64,000 bases of DNA from Burkholderiaceae bacterium (GTDB taxonomy: Bacteria; Pseudomonadota; Gammaproteobacteria; Burkholderiales; Burkholderiaceae_D): contig JAOASL010000043.1 in assembly GCA_030158675.1 (NCBI GenBank), positions 48,945 through 112,944 on the forward strand, written 5' to 3'. Numbering within the stretch: position 1 is the stretch's first letter; every line of letters starts with the position of its first letter. Made by a program: the position numbers and the translations under genes. Below, piece after piece: positions 61,979-64,000 of this stretch. The notes under the pieces were generated by a model. It did no database searches. It was not told where the DNA came from and worked only from the letters and a program-made list of their open reading frames with translations.

Positions 61979-63382
61979 TTATAACCTCTCCTGGTCTGCC
62001 CTGCGCTGGAAGAAATCGTTTTGCACCTGGAATCTGAGGCCGCCATCAAGATGCTTGCCGCTTGAATCAGCGATCGCGATAATAAATTCAAAAATGTTTG
62101 AAAAATCTACCTCATTCGGGCCGACAACGCCGCGCTCTTCATAGGCAGCCCTGTCCGCCAAATACATTTGGTAAGTATTAAAAAGTGACGCTGCGCTAAA
62201 AAAATCTTGCCGGGCCTGCTCTATGTCATTGCCATATTCATTCACCAGCGAATTGAACCGAACCGATCTGAGGGAATATGCCATTTTTGGCGGAGACTCA
62301 TCAGAGTAAAATGTTCCGAGAAAATTCGGATCGAAGGTTCCCCTGATAATATTGGCAACTCCAGCACCGCTCAGTGGATTATTTCTAAAATCCAGATGCT
62401 GTAACAATACAATATCCTGCTGCACAGCATCGACAAGGGCATTATTTACACTTTGTGCAGTGGCATCATTAAATCCGGTATTCGCCAGATATAAATGCGT
62501 CAATGGCCCTGGCTCTGCGAACAGTTCAGTCATTGGCACACTTGCTTTGGCGGCACTGACGACAGGATTATTACTGATATCAAGCCGATAAATCGTTGGA
62601 GTCACTTTCATGAAACCGATCAGCTGAGCCAGATCTTCCGGCAGCAATCCATTATTCGACACATCCAGAACAATAGGGCAGTCAGCAGGCAGCGCCTTTA
62701 AAGCAGGGAGAACCTCATTCAGAAATCGCTCCCGTCCGATCGCCCTTGCTTCAAGCTTGACAACTTTCCCTGAAAGCGATGAAACATTCGATGTCATTTC
62801 AGGCTGCCATCTGAACGTCTCGAAATTCATCTGAATACCCATGAATTTTTCGAGGCTGTGCGGCAATGCCGCCTGATGTACTGCACTGGAAGAATTCGAT
62901 GGATTGGAAAAGACACTCCAGGCAGCGAGTATTGAGGCTGACCTGGAGAAATCATCACGTAATTGGTCAAGATGATTTTTGATATCCGTTGCCTGCTGTC
63001 GCCATTCCGCCTGCCTGAAATTGGCTATTTCGGCTCGCAACCGAGGAGCATTTGAGTGATTTGTTAGAAACTCCTCCAAGCATTTATGCTGGCCAACGCT
63101 GGCCGAGCCAAACTGAAGGAGCGTATGCAACGCTTGCTTTTTGGAGGGTCCTTCGGCCTGGCAGACTTGCTGTGCAAGCATGTCGAACAAACTGGTGATG
63201 TAGTCGCCTGGCAGCTCCTTCCACCCGATGCTTTCGGACGGAGGAACGGCCTTTGGTGTCATTGTCGGCTTGTTTTTTTCGGCTGCTTCAGCGGACAATT
63301 TACTATTGTCTGGCGGATTGGCACCCAGAGGGGAAGCCGGCACGCCTGCTTGTCCAACGCTGGCGGATGACGTGTTATTCAT
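61979..63382 (-). CDS. Leucine-rich-repeat protein, putative F-box-like effector
   Basis: 467 residues from the ATG at 63382; the open frame reaches upstream by 31 residues with no support. N-terminus is Ser/Pro/Ala-rich and disordered (MNNTSSASVGQAGVPASPLG). Residues 53-105 (GWKELPGDYITSLFDMLAQQ and, later, TLLQFGSASVGQHKC) resemble an F-box: LP, spaced hydrophobics and an ending Cys/Val patch. Residues about 236-346 carry LRR units: LDVSNNGL, LDISNNPV, LYLANTGF and LDFRNNPLSGAGVANII. The order F-box then LRR recalls GALA-type type III effectors of Ralstonia. No signal peptide. AT-rich gene. F-box reading is tentative; LRR is clear. Confidence 0.7.
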   Translation of the reverse strand: MNNTSSASVGQAGVPASPLGANPPDNSKLSAEAAEKNKPTMTPKAVPPSESIGWKELPGDYITSLFDMLAQQVCQAEGPSKKQALHTLLQFGSASVGQHKCLEEFLTNHSNAPRLRAEIANFRQAEWRQQATDIKNHLDQLRDDFSRSASILAAWSVFSNPSNSSSAVHQAALPHSLEKFMGIQMNFETFRWQPEMTSNVSSLSGKVVKLEARAIGRERFLNEVLPALKALPADCPIVLDVSNNGLLPEDLAQLIGFMKVTPTIYRLDISNNPVVSAAKASVPMTELFAEPGPLTHLYLANTGFNDATAQSVNNALVDAVQQDIVLLQHLDFRNNPLSGAGVANIIRGTFDPNFLGTFYSDESPPKMAYSLRSVRFNSLVNEYGNDIEQARQDFFSAASLFNTYQMYLADRAAYEERGVVGPNEVDFSNIFEFIIAIADSSGKHLDGGLRFQVQNDFFQRRADQERL

Positions 63383-63510
63383 TGTGAATATCCTTGAATT
63401 TAGGGTTACATCGATGTGTTGGCAGCATCGTTTGGGTAACACGCATGGAAGGAAAAATCCAAGCCGGCATCTCACGGTTCATTAACTGAAGATGCTATGA
63501 ATAATCTCGA

Positions 63511-63526
63511 TATATATATATATATA
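63511..63526. repeat. (TA)8 dinucleotide repeat
   Basis: Eight TA units in the 249-base gap between two LRR genes, about 130 bases upstream of the first. Slippage could change spacing in a promoter region; nothing more can be said. Confidence 0.9.
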
Positions 63527-63631
63527 CACTTTCGAGCCTCTGGTTTAGGCATCTTCCAATGTTTTGGGACTGACTTTAACGAAGTATCACGCTGTCGGAT
63601 ATCGAAATTATTCGGGCAAGCACAGGCAATG

Positions 63632-64000
63632 TCACAGCATGTCATCAGTATCTAACTCGTAATAGATTCCCCTGAGAGCAAGTGATCTCGCATCGGACAC
63701 CTCAGCGTCTGCCAGTGATTTTCCAAGCTCAAATACCGCTTCCTGTCCGAACAAATAAAGCGGCGACAGGTATTCATATCCTTGCTTGCTGATTTCGGCA
63801 TCACGCTTGCCAATTTTCAGTAATTGCCTGTTTGCCTGCTCGCACGCATTTTGCAGGCTATCAGTTTGTTCATAATCGTTATCGATCAACTGCACCCGTC
63901 TGATCGATCTGACCACCTGCTGATCTGCATCGCTCTCGGGTGCGATTGCCTGCATCACTGCGATCGCTCCCGTTTCAGTCAGGCGATTACCACTTAAGTA
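63632..64000 (-). CDS. Second leucine-rich-repeat protein, N-terminus off the window
   Basis: The frame stays open to the right edge. Although a GTG-ATG pair at 63958-63953 could be taken as a start, the 14 codons before it read YLSGNRLTETGAIA, continuing into VMQAIA, a clean LRR unit of the ribonuclease-inhibitor or GALA style. So the gene begins outside and at least 122 residues are here. The C-terminal part (QVVRSIRRVQLIDNDYEQTD) loosely resembles LRSVRFNSLVNEYGNDIEQA of the neighbouring LRR protein; the two may be paralogues. Confidence 0.7.
   Translation of the reverse strand, partial: YLSGNRLTETGAIAVMQAIAPESDADQQVVRSIRRVQLIDNDYEQTDSLQNACEQANRQLLKIGKRDAEISKQGYEYLSPLYLFGQEAVFELGKSLADAEVSDARSLALRGIYYELDTDDML

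Overview
The window looks like a chromosomal segment of a GC-rich betaproteobacterium, most likely Burkholderiales and Oxalobacteraceae-like. This is inferred from the gene families and their order (tgt-queA-recG-oxyR-ubiA, dxs-ispA-xseB-Rieske oxygenase, polA-DUF2782-thrB-BPSS1780 family, thiC-thiS-thiG-thiD-thiE with a TPP riboswitch). It was not tested by any database search. No rRNA, tRNA or CRISPR array was recognised.

Layout. Positions 1-6343 hold queuosine genes (tgt, queA), recG, oxyR and ubiA. Positions 6492-8674 hold the pilus retraction ATPases pilT and pilU. Positions 8851-19432 hold a compact 12-gene MSHA-type (type IVa-like) pilus locus: pilin and minor pilins first (mshA, C, D, O, P-like), then assembly genes (mshI, a PilN-like gene, mshJ, K, L, E, G). 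Positions 19487-21579 hold proC, yggS and a glutathione peroxidase. The glycolate oxidase operon glcD-glcE-glcF (25233-29026, minus strand) is followed by a LysR regulator and a D-lactate dehydrogenase-type flavoprotein, an ATP:cobalamin adenosyltransferase, dxs-ispA-xseB, a lone Rieske oxygenase, an EamA transporter, a sulfurtransferase, a ZIP transporter, polA, a DUF2782 protein, thrB and a BPSS1780-type membrane protein. A UvrD-family helicase, the thi operon, valS and a DUF2147 protein follow.

Set among these housekeeping genes are several islands of a different character, visibly less GC-rich and encoding low-complexity, Ser/Thr-rich or repeat proteins. They are: (i) 21775-25175, a CesT-family type III secretion chaperone followed by a 973-residue protein; (ii) 29087-30210, a decayed ankyrin-repeat gene interrupted by a 516-bp internally deleted IS5-family element; (iii) 46093-47897, two unrecognised genes; (iv) 50355-52367, a second CesT-type chaperone followed by a 501-residue protein with an acidic repetitive tail; (v) 61979-64000, two leucine-rich-repeat genes in tandem, the first with a possible F-box-like N-terminus and the second running off the window. 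Together they read as scattered type III effector and chaperone loci placed one at a time between core genes. No secretion apparatus gene is in the window, so this rests on the chaperone family and the effector-like architecture.

Mobile DNA is limited to two IS5-family elements: the deleted one at 29177-29692, with CTAG flanks, and a degenerate IS427-like copy at 57218-58108 just upstream of the thiC riboswitch.
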